This document shows positions 50,961 through 61,466 of a stretch of DNA of 64,000 nucleotides, one piece after another (positions within the stretch are counted from its first letter, which is position 1; every line of letters begins with the position of its first letter). Position numbers and translations under genes: made by a program. The notes under the pieces are model-generated. The model saw nothing but the letters and a program-made list of their open reading frames with translations, was not told the origin of the DNA and did not search any database. The stretch covers positions 16,865,501 to 16,929,500 of the forward strand of contig CANTUQ010000058.1 of NCBI GenBank assembly GCA_947683425.1, given 5' to 3'. The stretch is from Excoecaria cochinchinensis (Eukaryota; Streptophyta; Magnoliopsida; Malpighiales; Euphorbiaceae).

Positions 50961-52324
50961 GTAGTTTATTTAATTCATCAAATAAAAATAATATTAGAAA
51001 AATATTGTGAAAGGTACATATTTTGCGCGTGTAATAGTTACTCGGTGCTTTTTTGCTTGAATTGATTGAATACTGCAATTAAAACAGCAGCGCGTGGTTC
51101 ATTTCGGAAAGTCGGCGTGTTGAATAGGATTTCGGAGTGAAAATATATACCAAATTATTTATTAATTGTTGAATAATAGCGAATTAATTAATAAAAAAGT
51201 ATTAAAATATGGCGATAGGACAACACCATAATGTGCGTCACTAGGCGCTTTTTTATCCAATAGTATATTTCGCATGCAATTGAGTACATTAAAATAAAAT
51301 GACTAAAACACCCCCCAGTTTATGGGATTTATTGGATGGTATGCCAGATAAACTGTCTCACACTGTCCAACTAAATATCGTCAACTGTGGGTGATAATTA
51401 TTTCGTCGTTGATTCTTTATTTATATATTATTTTATTTCATTTGCTTGTAGAATTAAAATTCAATTTTTAATCGCTTTAATACATCATATTATGCGTTGA
51501 TGATGTTAAGTAACCTGGGAGTGGGGTACGTACCTACCACGCTGAAAGAGAAATGCGAACCCACGCGCCTCAAGATCTGACTAGTCACTACCTCCTCTGA
51601 CAACTAACACAGAAAGTGGGTGCACGCGTTTTCAATGCGTCTGGTAGTATTTGTTTAAAAAGAGTCGACAATTGGCTTTCAGATTCAAACAAAAGGTTAT
51701 CCTGTTCTGCAAGGAGAAGAGAATGTTGGGTTGAAAACAAACATAAAGAATATGACTCGTGATCATACGTGGTCTACAGTTAGGACTCTTTATTTTCATT
51801 TGCTTTAATATAAAATCATATACTTATATTTAATTTTAAAATTGATATTTCAACTTTTTAGATTTTTAATTTATCATCTGAATTTTGAAAAATATAATAA
51901 TTTATCACCTAACTGAATAATATTACAAATAATTTACCACCTAACTGCTGACGTGGATTGAATAATGAAATGCACGTAATGATAGAGCGTGAGACATGGA
52001 GAAATGACCTCTTTAAGTTTAGCAGTGCCTACTTCCGTTGACAATTTGTTATTTTAAAATTTACCGACGGAAAAACCCGATGATAACTTTTATTAATGAT
52101 TTTTTAATATATTTTGTTATTTTGCTATTTAATTAGATCTTATTTGAATGAATATAAATGATTCAACTACAATATAAATATTAATCCAAATCAATAGACA
52201 ATCTAACAATAAAATAAAACATTCCATTAGAAATAAAATCAAAATATTGTTGAATTTATAGCCAAAACAATTAAGTAGCTCTCATGTCCCACCACAACAT
52301 AAAACCATCCTCATAACTACCACA
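50961..52324. other. Intergenic DNA
   Basis: AT-rich, no recognisable coding region, element end or RNA gene. Confidence 0.5.
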
Positions 52325-52622
52325 TGTGGGGAAAAAAATAGAATTACACAGAGAAATATAATGTAACTTTCCTTAGCAACTTCAGTGCCCTGAATTCCCA
52401 TAGACAACCCAATATTTGCTTTTTTTAATGTTGGTGCATCGTTAGTTCCATCCCCACTACCTCAATAGGAGTGGCTAAAACTAGAAGATACTGACTGGCT
52501 TTAACAAAAACACCAGATTTAGATTTGGCAAGGTCAACAGCACAAATATCATGTTCCTTCCCATTGTACTGAGGGCATTGTCCATCACTTAGTGAGAACT
52601 TCACTTTAAGAATCGCCATCAA
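52325..52622 (-). pseudogene. Chimera of NUP155 and P-type Ca2+-ATPase fragments
   Basis: From 52620 leftward one frame reads DGQCPQYNGKEHDICAVDLA, then SGVFVKASQYLLVLATPIE, matching the N-terminal beta-propeller of plant nucleoporin NUP155. Near 52467 the similarity switches and a different frame reads GDGTNDAPTLKKANIGLSMG and IQGTEVAKES, the hinge motif region of P-type ATPases of the autoinhibited Ca2+-ATPase type. The two families are unrelated and the junction lies within a few bases, with no intron between. The ATPase part fades after about 52340. It cannot make either protein. Such joined exon pieces are typical of gene capture by Helitrons or Pack-MULEs; I see no defined element ends. 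Confidence 0.72.
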
Positions 52623-52789
52623 CTAAAACTCTTACATGCTCATCACTAATTTAGAATAACAGAGAAAAATCTAGCCATGTTTCACAAAATTGTAAGCAAG
52701 AATTTCTTTTTGATAAGAAAGAACAAAAATCTTAGGTTTGTTCACACAAGAGAGCTATTATAAGAGACAATCTTCAAATTGAATTTGTC
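52623..52789. other. Spacer between chimera and MITE
   Basis: Short AT-rich stretch without identifiable content. Confidence 0.5.
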
Positions 52790-53462
52790 ATTATAACTAG
52801 GGGTGGGCATCGATCGGGTTCGGGTCAACCCGACCCGAATAACCCGAAACCCGAATTTGTAAGAAATTTAACACCCGAACCGACCCTAACTTTTTATAGG
52901 GTCCAGAACCGAATAACCCGAAATATTTCAGGCCCCAAACCGAATAACCCTAATTACCCGAATTTTATTTTATTTTTTTAATTAAACCTAATTAAATAAT
53001 ATTATGAAAACTATTAAATACATAATTAACATATTAAATATCTAATTAATATATAGTCACCATATATCATGAAAAATACATAATTAAATACCTAATTAAC
53101 ATATAACTACCTAATTAATTAACATATAATATGAAAAATACATAATTAAATACCTAATTAACATATAACTACCTAATTAACATATAATATAGTAACCATA
53201 TAATATAAAAAATACCTAATTAATATGTTCACCATCTTAAAATGTCCAAATATTACAACAAATTAATAACCCAAATATTACAATAAATTCGGTTCGGGTT
53301 GTTCGGTTTTATATTGATTTTCACCCGACCCGACCCGAACCCGAAATTTTACAAATCCTCACACCCGAACCGAACCGAATTATCCGAATAACCCTACCCG
53401 AATTTATATTTCGGTTCAGGTTATTCGGGTCGGTTCAGTTTTTGCCCACCCCTAATTATAAC
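52790..53462. mobile_element. Non-autonomous hAT element related to the 34.9-kb transposon
   Basis: The element is 52798-53454 (657 bp), flanked by the perfect 8-bp duplication ATTATAAC (52790-52797 and 53455-53462). Ends read TAGGGGTGGGCA and TTTTGCCCACCCCTA. Its right end in reverse (GGGCAAAAACTGAACC, CCCGAATAACC) matches the left end of the transposon at 34928. Its interior (TTCACCATCTTAAAATGTCC, TTACAACAAATTAA) matches, in reverse, the transposon's 3' region near 39100-39240. It is therefore an internally deleted copy inserted in opposite orientation and would need transposase in trans. Confidence 0.9.
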
Positions 53463-55381
53463 ATGACAATGAGGGCATTAAAATGACCAGTTCCTCGGCA
53501 CAATTCAACAGAATCATTGGAAAGTTTTCATTACTTTATCAAAAGGTAGTAGTCTTGCATAAATCAGAAAAATGAGATAAATCAAAAGGTACCTAATTAC
53601 TTTATCAGCACCAATGAAATTACTACAGACAACAAATATTATCCTATGAGCTGCACTATGCACCCTTCAATCAAAAACCACATTAATAATATTCTAAATA
53701 GTAATCAAATCAAAATGGTGAAAATATATTAAAAGGGATGATACCAAGTAGATGATATTGTTCAGTGTTGAACTGCAACATCAATCCCTAAAAATTTATT
53801 CAAATTCACAAATAAAAGCCCAAACAATGGTAGTGAGATCAAGACCGAGTGAGGGAGAGTGAGATTGACATAAAGAGAGCGAGATTGAGACAGAGAGAGA
53901 GTAGATCGAGTAAGGGATAGTGAGAAACGAAAAGAGAGATCGAGCAAGGTGGAGCAATAGTAAGAGAGCGAGAGAGATCGATTAAGGGTGAACGATAGAA
54001 AGAGAGAGAGGCAGGTGGTGGCGCTAGCGGTGGGTGGCAGCAGAAAGTGGGTCGGATGGAGAAGAATACAGGAAAAAGGGGAAAATCATTTCTGCTTGGG
54101 TTATTTACCCCCTTTTTTCTTTCAATGCCCCCCATGTCAACCATGCATTGGTTCCTTTACACATCAGTAGTGCATGAATTTCACTCAAAAACAGTTCTCT
54201 CTGCTTTATTTTTTAGGTTGTAAATTGTTATGGTTTTTCAAAGTACGAGTGGTGAATTAAAAGTCATTAAAGTATAAGTATCAATAATGAAATTAAATAC
54301 AAGTACATGGAATTTTTAAGTATTAAGCCTTTTCATTTCTATAAAAATCTCATAAATATCTGATTTACAAATTAAAAATCAAACAATTTTATAGATAATA
54401 AATAAATAATCAATAAACTAAATAGGTACCTTTATATGAGATATAAAGTAAATTCCCTCCATTTCATTTGAGCACTCAAATATAAGATGTCACAGTATAT
54501 TAAAACGGACATTTACTGTTAAAATGTTCCATTTATAACGAATTTAACTCATTTTTGAATTCAAATGTAAAGGTTAATTAGAATTTGGATAGTGATTTTC
54601 CTTTATATATTAATATATTATATACATTAAAATAATGTTTGTTTTGATGGTTTAAATAGTTACATGATCTTATTTTATGGTTTATTGTTATGAAAAAATC
54701 AATTTTTTAATCATTAATTTGATAATTTTTCATTATACGGGTTAATTTTATTCGTAGACAAAAAATTTTAACCATTGTAATGATATGGCCATTATTCAGT
54801 GACTTATAATAAAAAAAAATAATTTTACTATTATTTTATAATAGAAAAATGGGCATTTCAATCATCGACGCGTATATTTCACGATCATCCAACTGTTCAT
54901 GTCATTTCAATTGCCACGTTAAATATTTCACTTAGCATAAGTGAAATTTTTTTAAAAAAAATATATTTCCTTCAAAAATCCTCCTTCCCTTTCTCTTTTC
55001 ACCCCTAAAAATCTTGTCAATTTTGTTGGATTTTTTTCCTGTTTTTGACTTTTTTTTTTAATGTCAAATTCCCAATCTCCAATCCCACCATCTACGAAGC
55101 GGCCATTCACCAATTCGCCACTGACCTCGCACATCGTTGTTAAACCTCATTTGAGTATTTCTTCTTGCTGCTGGTTATTTTTGTGTTTTGGGATTTTTAG
55201 TTTTCATCTTTATTTTGCTGAACTCTTTTGGATTAGTGTTTCGGGGTTTTTAGTTTTACAAAGTCTTATTTTTTATTTATTTAGTTATTTATTCTCAAAA
55301 CAAGATATTTCAAAAATAATTAAAAAAATTATTTTTTGTGATTAAAATTAAAAATGAGTAATGAAGAAAAAATAATGTATT
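53463..55381. other. Intergenic DNA with GAGA-rich tract
   Basis: A purine-rich (GAGA/GAGAGAGCGAGA) tract spans about 53825-54020; frames across it are low complexity. The remainder is AT-rich. No gene recognised. Confidence 0.5.
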
Positions 55382-55386
55382 ATACA

Positions 55387-55960
55387 TGATAAGTTTTGAA
55401 ATGTCAGGAGCTTATATGAGGCCGTATGGCAGTTGAGTTGCAGGTGAGCCAATCGGATTGGAATGGATGATCGGACGATCGGACGATCGGACTAGCGATG
55501 GATAATCGGACGATCAGACCAGGAATGGATGATCGGACCTGAGATGGATGATCAAATTCGGATTTTTTTTTCCTACAAAAGAGTGTGTTCGGTCTAATCA
55601 GGCGTTAGCACTCCGAAACTTAAGTCAATAGTGCTTTTTAGAGAGAGAGAGTCTTGTCTCATACTTGGGTCTTGATTTTTGGGGTATTTATAATGGGTGT
55701 GAAAATCCATTTGAGTGGTCTACCCTAATGTCAGAATAGGTAGGTGACGATGTGACGGAGAATAGAGAAAAGGATAAGGCGGTGGAGTGTGTCAGTGAAC
55801 TGACAAGGGACGTGCCCTGTCAGTCGAATCGGGTGTGTCACACTGACAGCTTGTTGACTTCATTGGGTGTCTATGCCACACTTTTGGGCCCTATGGCTTT
55901 GTGCCTGACTTGGGTTTTAGGCTAAAATTGACTCAGGTCTAGTGATAATGGGTATTATAA
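55387..55960 (-). repeat. 3' LTR of non-autonomous Tat element
   Basis: 574 bp, similar along its length to 58530-59085. Near its left end it contains short direct repeats of GATCGGAC (55449-55475). The motif ACTCCGAAACTTAAGT is shared with the LTR at 4797-5296. Confidence 0.9.
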
Positions 55961-56010
55961 TTTGTCCCCCTGAAAAGATCTGATTGGATCAAGGGCGAAA
56001 TGCTTGTTTC

Positions 56011-57913
56011 GTTCATCCGTTCGGCCTTTAGGAGTCCGTGGACTTCTTTGAGGAAAACTTCAATCCGTTCGTCCGTTCGGCCTTCAGGAGTCCGTAGACT
56101 TGTCTGAGGTGAACTTCAATCCGTTTGGCCTTCAGGAGTCCGTGGACTTCTCTAAGGTGAACTTTTGTCCATTCGGCCTTCAGGAGTTCGTGGACTTCTT
56201 TGAGGCGAACTTCAATCCGTTTCGCCTTCAGGAGTTTGTAGACTTCTCTGAGGCAAATTCAATTCAATCGTCCATTTAGCCTTCAGGAGTTCATGGACTT
56301 TTCTGAGGCGAACTTTCGTCCGTTCGGCCTTCAGGAATCTTTAGACTTCTCTGAGGCGAACTTTAATCTGTTCGGCTTTCAGGAGTCCGCGGAGTTCTTT
56401 GAGACGAGCTTTCATCCGTTCGGCCTTTAGGAGTCCGTGGACTTATTTAAGGCGAACTTTTATCCATTCCTCCGTTTGGCCTTCAGGAGTCTATAGACTT
56501 CTTTAAGGCAAACTTCAATCCCATTTGTTCGTTCGGCCTTCAGGAGTTCGTGGACTTCTCTGAGGTAGACTTCAATCCGTTCGTCCATTCGGCCTTCAGG
56601 AGTCCCCGGACTTCTCTGAGGCAAATTTTCGTTCATTCAGCCTTTAGGAGTCCTTAGACTTCTCTGAGGCAAACTTCTATCCGTTCGTTCGTTCGACCTT
56701 TAGGGCTCCATAGACTTCTCTAAGGCGAACTTTCTTTCATTTCACCTTTAGGGCTCTGTAGGCTTCTGTGAGGCGAACTTTCATTCGTTCAGCCTTCAAG
56801 AGTCCGTGGACTTCTCTGAGGCAAACTTTCATCCATTCCTCCGTTTGGCCTTCAGGGGTCTATGGACTTCTCTGAGGCAAACTTCAATCCCATTTGTCCG
56901 TTCGGCATTCAGGAGTTCGTGGACTTCTCTGAGGTAAACTTCAATCCGTTCGTCCATTTGGCCTTCAGGAGTCCGTGGACTTCTCTGAGGTAAATTTTCA
57001 TTTGTTCAGCCTGTAGGAGTCCTTAGACTTCTCTGAGGCGAACTTCAATCCTTTCGTCCATTCGGCCTTCAGGAGTCCGTGGACTTCTCTGAGGTAAATT
57101 TTCATTCGTTCAGCCTTTAGGAGTCCTTAGACTTCTCTGAGGCGAATTTCAATCCGTTTGTCCGTTCGACCTTTAGGGCTTCATAGACTTCTCTGAGGCA
57201 AACTTTCTTCCGTTCCGCCTTTAGGGCTCTGTAGGCTTCTGTGAGGCAAACTTTTGTCCGTTCAGCCTTCAAGAGTCTGTGGACTTCTCTGAGGCGAACT
57301 TTCATCCGTTTGGCCTTCAAGGCTCTGTAGACTTTTCTAAGGCGAACTTTCATCCATTCGGCCTTTAGAAGTTTGTGGACTTCTCTGAGGTGAACTTCAA
57401 TCCGTTTGTCCGTTCGGCTTTCAGGGCTCTGCAGACTTTTCTGAGGCGAACTTTCATCCATTCGGCCTTTAGGAGACCGTGGACTTCTCTGAGACAAACT
57501 TCAGTCCGTTTGGCCAGGCAAACTTCAATCCTTTCCTCCGTTCGGTTTTCAGGAGTTCATGGACTTCTTTCGGGCAAACTTCAATTCGTTCATTCGTATG
57601 GCCTTCAGGAGTCTGTGAACTTCTCTGAGCCAAACTTTCGTCTGTTCATCCATTCAGCCTTTAAGAGTCTGTGGATTTTTTTGAGGTGAACTTCAGTCCG
57701 TTCGGCCTTTAGGAGTCCGTGGACTTCTCTGAGGCAAACTTTTGTCCGTTCGGCCTTCAGGAATCATTGAACTTCTCTGAAGTGAACTTTTGTCCATTCC
57801 TCTGTTCTGCCTTCAGGAGTCCGTGGACTTCTCTGAGGTGAACTTCAATATGTTCGTCCGTTCAGCCTTCAAGAGTCCGGGGACTTCTCTAAGGCAAACT
57901 TCAATTCGTTCGT
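56011..57913. repeat. Tandem array of 48/56-bp units in the element's 3' region
   Basis: Roughly 35-40 head-to-tail units carry the successive motifs GGACTTCTCTGAGGCGAACT, TCAATCCGTTC and GGCCTTCAGGAGTCCGT. Basic units are about 48 bp; others carry an extra GTCCGTTC octamer, making about 56 bp. Units are diverged. The position between coding remnant and 3' LTR equals the hypervariable 3' region of Tat/Ogre elements, known to seed satellite repeats. Because 48 is a multiple of 3, short stretches stay open on the - strand (REVHRLLKAE-like repeats), but octamer insertions shift the frame. Confidence 0.92.
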
Positions 57914-58509
57914 AACGTTTCTTCTCCCTTTTCAGGAGCGATACTTTCATCTTTCAGTAACCATTTATCTTCGTTTTCCCTTGAGCTTTCATCACCTTCC
58001 TTAGCCTTTCCTATGAATTTTCTACTTGGAGCATAAATGGGATTGTGTGCATCAAAGGCATGGCTCCTAATTGCTGGGACATTTTCCCTTTTCCTTTATT
58101 CTTTTTGTTTGACTCACATATCATAGAATGAGTGCGGGAGTTTTCGTGGCCTCTGCCTCTTAAGTCTCAAATCATGATTTTGTTGTTTTTTTTGTTTCTT
58201 TTCTCTTCTTCCTTCAGTATCGACCTCTAAGTTCCTTATTCAAGTCTGCGGTCGCTTGTCATTTTGGACGGATTGCATAATACTTTTGTTGAAGTCACTA
58301 AGAATGGCTTTTATATCGTCCATGGTGATTGGAGTGACATCTTGCTGTGCCATGGACTCCTCGTTGAACCCGGAGGTTGGATTGTTAGGAGCAAGGGAAC
58401 CTTAAGGTTCATTCCGTCCACTAGTAGACCTTGGTCTACTTTGATTGCTATAAGATTGATTATCTCTCTCTGATTTGGGGTGTCTAGAGCGTCTCGATCC
58501 TGCCATGGT
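57914..58509 (-). pseudogene. gag N-terminal remnant in non-autonomous Tat element
   Basis: The ATG at 58507-58505 begins MAGSRRSRHPKSERDNQSYS; a TAA follows at codon 35. In the same frame the sequence continues GSLAPNNPTSGFNEE and TMDDIKAILSDFNKSIMQSV, corresponding to the LLSDFTKSIIQTI segment of the Tat gag at 4.5 kb. Nothing recognisable as capsid core follows before the tandem array begins. Confidence 0.75.
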
Positions 58510-58529
58510 CTCTCAACGAAAGCACAAAA

Positions 58530-59085
58530 TGATAAGTTCTAAAATGTCAGAAGCTTATATGAGACCATATGGCAGTTGAGTTGCAGGTGAGCCGACCAGA
58601 TTTGGGATGGATGATCGGACAATCAGACCAGGGATGGATGATCGGACGATCGGATCTTGGATGGATGATCCGATTTGGGCTGTTTTGTTCCTGCAAAAGA
58701 GTGTGCCCGGTCTAATCAGGCGTGAGCACTCCGAAACTCAAGTGAGTAAAGCTTTTTAGAGAGATAATGTAGAGAGAGAGGGTCTTGTCTCATACCTGCG
58801 TCTTCATTTTCAGGGTATTTACATAGGGTATGAGAGCCCACTTAAGTGGTCTATCTCAGTATTAGAGTAGGTAGGTGACGATGTGACGGAGAGCAGATAA
58901 AAGGATAAGGCGGTAGCATATGTCAGTGGATTGACAGGGGGCGTGCCCTGTCAGTTCAATCAAACTTGCCATACTGACAGCTTGTTAACTTTCTTGGGTG
59001 TCTGTGTCACTTCTAGAATGACTTTGTGCTTGACTTGGGTCTTGGGCTGAGATTGACTCAAATATAATGATAATGGATATTATCA
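58530..59085 (-). repeat. 5' LTR of non-autonomous Tat element
   Basis: 556 bp with intact TGATAA and TTATCA ends. It differs from the 3' LTR at many positions and by small indels, so the insertion is not recent. A TATA-like TATTTACATA lies near 58816 and would serve - strand transcription only if read in reverse; the promoter is not certain. Confidence 0.9.
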
Positions 59086-59090
59086 ATACA

Positions 59091-59957
59091 TTATTAAAAT
59101 AATTAATTATTCACAAAAATGGTTTTTATTAAATAAAAAAAATATTAACTTATAATAACTAGAGGCATTTATGTTATTTTATTGTAAAACAGTTGAATAT
59201 AATATCACTTTAAAATACAATAAGATATTATATATTAATAAAAGATACATGATCTTTGAGTATATCATATGATATATTTATAATTATATGACTGGTGGCA
59301 TCCGCAAATATTCGGATCGGAAGGGGTTCCATCCATTCCTGCCTACTTAGAGGCAGGATTTTTTTTTTTTTAAAGGTTATAGGTAGTTAGGCTTTTATAT
59401 GTTCAAATAAGATCCATTTTATAATTGAGAATCTATATTTGAGCTCAGGAAAAAAATACCTAGCAAATATCCAAATCCATCCATAACACTTGTATAAGAG
59501 AGTGACTTATCATCACCCATGGTCTGCATGTTCATAATTCCAAAGTTTCTAACCAAATAATGTCTCTACATTTTTTTCTCGAGTCTCGAATTGATTCAGT
59601 TAAAATTTAGCAAATATTTATGGTATATTTTATAAAATTATTTTGTATACGTAGGAAAAAATAGCAATCAAAAGGTTTTTGATCTAAAATGTCTATCAAT
59701 ATCTATAACTATATTTAAATGTAAAAAATAAGTGAAAACCTTTTTAACCTTAAATAATTTTATATGTTTAAATAATTAACAAATATAATCTTTTTATATT
59801 TTAATAGGAGTTTGATAATACTTAACATCAAAATATTATTCTTATTAATTAGAAGTTATAAAAGAGAAAAAATAATTTAATGGGATCTTTTTCTTCATTG
59901 AATTCGCAAATACTGATAAATTATTTTTTATACAAATAAATAATTATATATCATGTG

Positions 59958-60000
<43 letters not shown>

Positions 60001-61466
60001 CAAAAGACCATAGAGTGTCTTTAAGGGGCTCTCTTTTCGGTATTGTTATAAATTTACCAATTATGATATTTATCTTTTTATAAATAATTTACTCAAAATA
60101 AAGAGTAAACAACTCCGTCAATAAATTCGTTAAATGCTAATGGAAAATGTGAAACCCACAACTAAGCTGAAAACAGTAAATCCGTTAAAATTTAACGGAT
60201 TTATTGACGGACTCTCTCAATTGAAAGAAACTAAGTGATGGGGACCAAAATTGTAAGCTTTCAAAGTATGGTGCAAATATTTAAAAACACCCTATATTTC
60301 AAGCCTAAATTTATAACTAACCCTTAAAATTAATTGATTAATTTTTTAATATATGCTTATTTGATATTTTTTTTTTGTTACCAACATACATTGATTAATA
60401 TCTCATACTCTTTACATATGTCCCTAATAAATTTTTCAATAAGAAAATAAATTACAAATAAATTATATAGTTAAAAAATATTTATTAATTAATTTTTCTT
60501 AATAAATATGACATTAAAATTTGAAAATTTGGTTACAGGGTGTAATAAATTTATTAACAATTGAATAAATTTATAAAAAAAAAAATTAATTACGCTATTT
60601 ATAATTTTTTGTAAATTTACCTATTAAAAATTTATTTAGTGATTTAAATACTAAAAATAAAAATTGACAAGAGTTTGATTCAAGGATATTTTAGTACATT
60701 TTTATTAACATTAGAGATATTTTGGTTTTAAAATTAACTATAAGAACATTTTAATACTCTGGGCATTTTAATACCTTTTTTTTTATTTTAGATTAAAATA
60801 CATGTGGTACTGATGTATCAATGATAAAACATATTTTGCCATGTCAACATTAATTATTAACACACGCTTTGACAGTAGTTTCACGGAGGGACAAATTAGT
60901 ATCAAATTTGTAAGTTAGAAATGAATTTTTGCTCTAAAAAAACGTAAAGGATATTTTAAGTCACTCCAAATAAATAAGTGCGAAGACAAATCAGTATTTT
61001 ATTCCTTCAAATTAATAGTATATTCATTTTAATTTTTTTTCAAAATAAGTTCGCTTGCTTTTTTTTTTTTTTTACATTATACATTATAGTTAATATGTAT
61101 ATTGTCTGTTATACTCCAATTTAATTTTATCTTATTAATTGCAATTTAAATTTCTTAATGTGTAAAAAAAAGTGTACTATATTTTTGGAACAGATACATA
61201 TTTTTCTATTTTACTGTTTTTTTGAAATCACTATTTTACTCATATATTTAGCGCCTCTGAATCTATTCACACGAATCCCCCTCTGAGCTATTTAAAACAA
61301 AAAAAAATATTTTTGTTTGTATTATACACATTATACAATGAATAAAGACATGCACCCTCACACTAGAAAGGGAAACAAAAATGTAGCCCACCCCACTTAA
61401 AGGTCAAGAAACTTGTGATTATACAAAAAGAACGAAAGAAGAAAAAATGAAAACAAAAAGCTGACC
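59091..61466. other. Intergenic DNA and 3' flank of the VAL2-like gene
   Basis: AT-rich. It contains (TA)n at 59961-59995, a perfect inverted repeat at 60177-60203 (13-base arms TAAATCCGTTAAA around one base), and a 7-bp stem CCTGCCT/AGGCAGG followed by T's near 59340-59375. The right 100-200 bases probably include the 3' UTR of the VAL2-like gene. No gene recognised. Confidence 0.5.

Larger units (their letters stand above)
55382..59090 (-). mobile_element. Non-autonomous Tat-family LTR retrotransposon, complete
   Basis: The element is 55387-59085 (3.7 kb), with a perfect 5-bp target duplication ATACA (55382-55386 and 59086-59090). LTRs are 55387-55960 (3') and 58530-59085 (5'), ending TGATAA..TTATCA (one terminal base changed in the 3' LTR). 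On the - strand the primer-site position reads TTGTGCTTTCGTTGAGAG, like the Tat element at 4.78 kb; the polypurine tract AGGGGGACAAA precedes the 3' LTR. The interior holds a short gag N-terminus and a ~1.9-kb tandem array, with no protease, RT or integrase. It would need enzymes from an autonomous Tat relative. Confidence 0.93.

Noticed and set aside
52425..52622. A small intact gene encoding a 65-residue protein
   Set aside because: The open stretch is a NUP155 fragment whose C-terminal residues are an out-of-frame reading of the ATPase fragment.
53762..54144. Ser/Leu-rich reading frames
   Set aside because: They follow a GAGA low-complexity tract and match no domain.
57117..57497. Open frame with a 16-residue repeat (REVHRLLKAE-like) across the tandem array
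   Set aside because: It arises because the DNA unit of 48 bp is a multiple of three; octamer insertions break the frame elsewhere, and there is no start context or conserved product.
59335..59375. GC stem followed by T run, like an intrinsic terminator
   Set aside because: Plant nuclear DNA does not use this type of terminator; the short stem is likely coincidental.
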